Positions 5,328-6,082 of a stretch of DNA of 6,082 bases are shown piece after piece. The notes under the pieces are model-generated. The model was not told the DNA's origin. It saw nothing but the letters and a program-made list of their open reading frames with translations, and ran no database searches. Location of the stretch: contig WRDA01000094.1 in the NCBI GenBank assembly GCA_009783675.1, forward strand, positions 1 to 6,082, in the 5' to 3' direction. Every line of letters starts with the position of its first letter. The stretch's first letter is position 1. The stretch comes from Symbiobacteriaceae bacterium. Lineage in GTDB: Bacteria; Bacillota; JAAYKD01; WRDA01. The position numbers and the translations under genes were made by a program.

Positions 5328-6082
5328 ATGGAAACGATACAGCACTGGCTAAAGCGTGCGGTGGAGATTGGAGCTTCGGACATCTTCATCGGTGCCGGAC
5401 GTCGCCTGACCTTTAAAATGGATGGAGTAATTGCCCCTCAGACTGATGAGATCGTTTCACCAAGTGAGGCAGCGAAGCTGGTTACTGAACTTTACGAGAT
5501 GGGGCGTCGCTCCATGCAGAAGTTCAACGATACCGGTGATGATGACTTCCCGGTCTCTATTCCAGGGTTGGCGCGTTTCAGGATCAGCTCCTACAAACAG
5601 AGGGGCACCATGGCGGCGATCATCAGAGTCGTTCTCTTTGAGATTCCTAAGTATGAGGATATGAACATCCCCGAAGAAGTAATGCGCATCGCCCAGGAGA
5701 AGAACGGGCTGGTCCTGGTGACCGGACCGGCGGGGAGTGGCAAGACCACGACCTTAGCCTGTATCATCGATGCCATAAACAAAACCCGCAACTGCCATGT
5801 GATCACCCTGGAGGATCCCATCGAGTTTTTGCATCGCGATGATCGCAGCCTGGTCAGTCAGAGAGAGGTTCCCACGGATACGGAGTCATATCTTACTGCC
5901 CTGCGTGCTTGCCTGCGTCAGGCTCCGGACATCATCCTCCTCGGCGAGATGCGGGATCACGAGACCATACGTACAGCCATGACTGCAGCCGAGACTGGTC
6001 ATCTGGTAATTTCGACCCTGCATACCGTCGGTGCTGTGAATACTATCGACCGCATCATCGATGTCTTTCCCGGGCAACAACA
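5328..6082 (+). CDS. pilT: PilT-type twitching motility ATPase (partial, cut by right edge)
   Basis: The frame is open from the ATG at 5328 to the window end: 251 complete codons plus two bases of a family usually near 350 residues. The C-terminal part is missing because the window ends, not because the gene is broken. PilT is the hexameric cytoplasmic ATPase that retracts type IV pili. The visible motifs are all intact: Walker A GPAGSGKTTT (133-142, Lys139), the Asp box ITLEDPIEF (around Glu162-Asp163), the Walker B region DIILLGEMRD (201-210, with Glu207) and the His box GHLVISTLHT (around His225 and His232). GEMRD fits PilT/PilU better than PilB, which also carries a longer N-terminus. A poor G-rich ribosome binding site (GGGGG, 5314-5318) precedes the start by 9 bases. 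The PilT signature AIRNLIRE, expected near the C-terminus, lies outside the window and would settle PilT against related ATPases. Confidence 0.93.
   Translation, partial: METIQHWLKRAVEIGASDIFIGAGRRLTFKMDGVIAPQTDEIVSPSEAAKLVTELYEMGRRSMQKFNDTGDDDFPVSIPGLARFRISSYKQRGTMAAIIRVVLFEIPKYEDMNIPEEVMRIAQEKNGLVLVTGPAGSGKTTTLACIIDAINKTRNCHVITLEDPIEFLHRDDRSLVSQREVPTDTESYLTALRACLRQAPDIILLGEMRDHETIRTAMTAAETGHLVISTLHTVGAVNTIDRIIDVFPGQQ

Noticed and set aside
5431..5664. Second forward reading frame inside pilT
   Set aside because: It is a shadow of the pilT frame, which carries the intact Walker A, Asp box, Walker B and His box.

Overview
The window looks like a stretch of a bacterial chromosome, most likely from a Gram-positive, Clostridia-like member of the Bacillota. 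The reasons are strong AGGAGG-type ribosome binding sites at most genes, a lipobox lipoprotein with a Thr/Pro-rich wall-spanning linker, and a type IV pilus-like cluster of a kind I associate with Clostridia. In that cluster pilC and pilT surround several small single-pass membrane proteins. The taxonomic call is an inference; the window has no rRNA or other marker. All genes are on the + strand, and I see no mobile element, CRISPR array or RNA gene.

Layout. Positions 18-1049 hold a complete M42-family aminopeptidase-like metallohydrolase. Positions 1050-1293 are non-coding, with a sigma70/sigmaA-type -10 box and a structured leader for the next gene. Positions 1294-2424 encode a secreted lipoprotein with a transglutaminase-like cysteine-hydrolase domain and an intact Cys-His-Asp triad. 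After an 83-base gap, positions 2508-6082 form a tightly packed operon of six genes: a PilC/GspF inner-membrane platform protein, a short membrane-anchored protein, a DUF4860-like protein, a pilin-like protein with a Glu inside its N-terminal hydrophobic helix, another single-pass membrane protein, and a PilT-type ATPase cut off by the right edge. The pilT reading frame is open from 5328 to the end of the window.

How the genes work together. PilC and PilT would be the membrane platform and the motor of a type IV pilus or pseudopilus machine. The four small proteins between them all have one N-terminal hydrophobic helix and a small soluble domain, the general architecture of pilins and minor pilins, yet none has a textbook prepilin leader (G|FTLxE). 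Neither a major pilin, a PilB extension ATPase nor a prepilin peptidase is visible, so the system is either completed elsewhere or is a reduced machine. Translational coupling is likely: at four consecutive junctions the stop codon lies inside or against the next ribosome binding site. The lipoprotein is a cell-surface protein that may or may not be functionally tied to the pilus. The M42 enzyme looks like an unrelated cytoplasmic gene.

Points most worth a second look are the unusual set of pilin-like proteins, the leader of the lipoprotein gene, which can be drawn in two mutually exclusive folds, and the short N-terminus of PilC.
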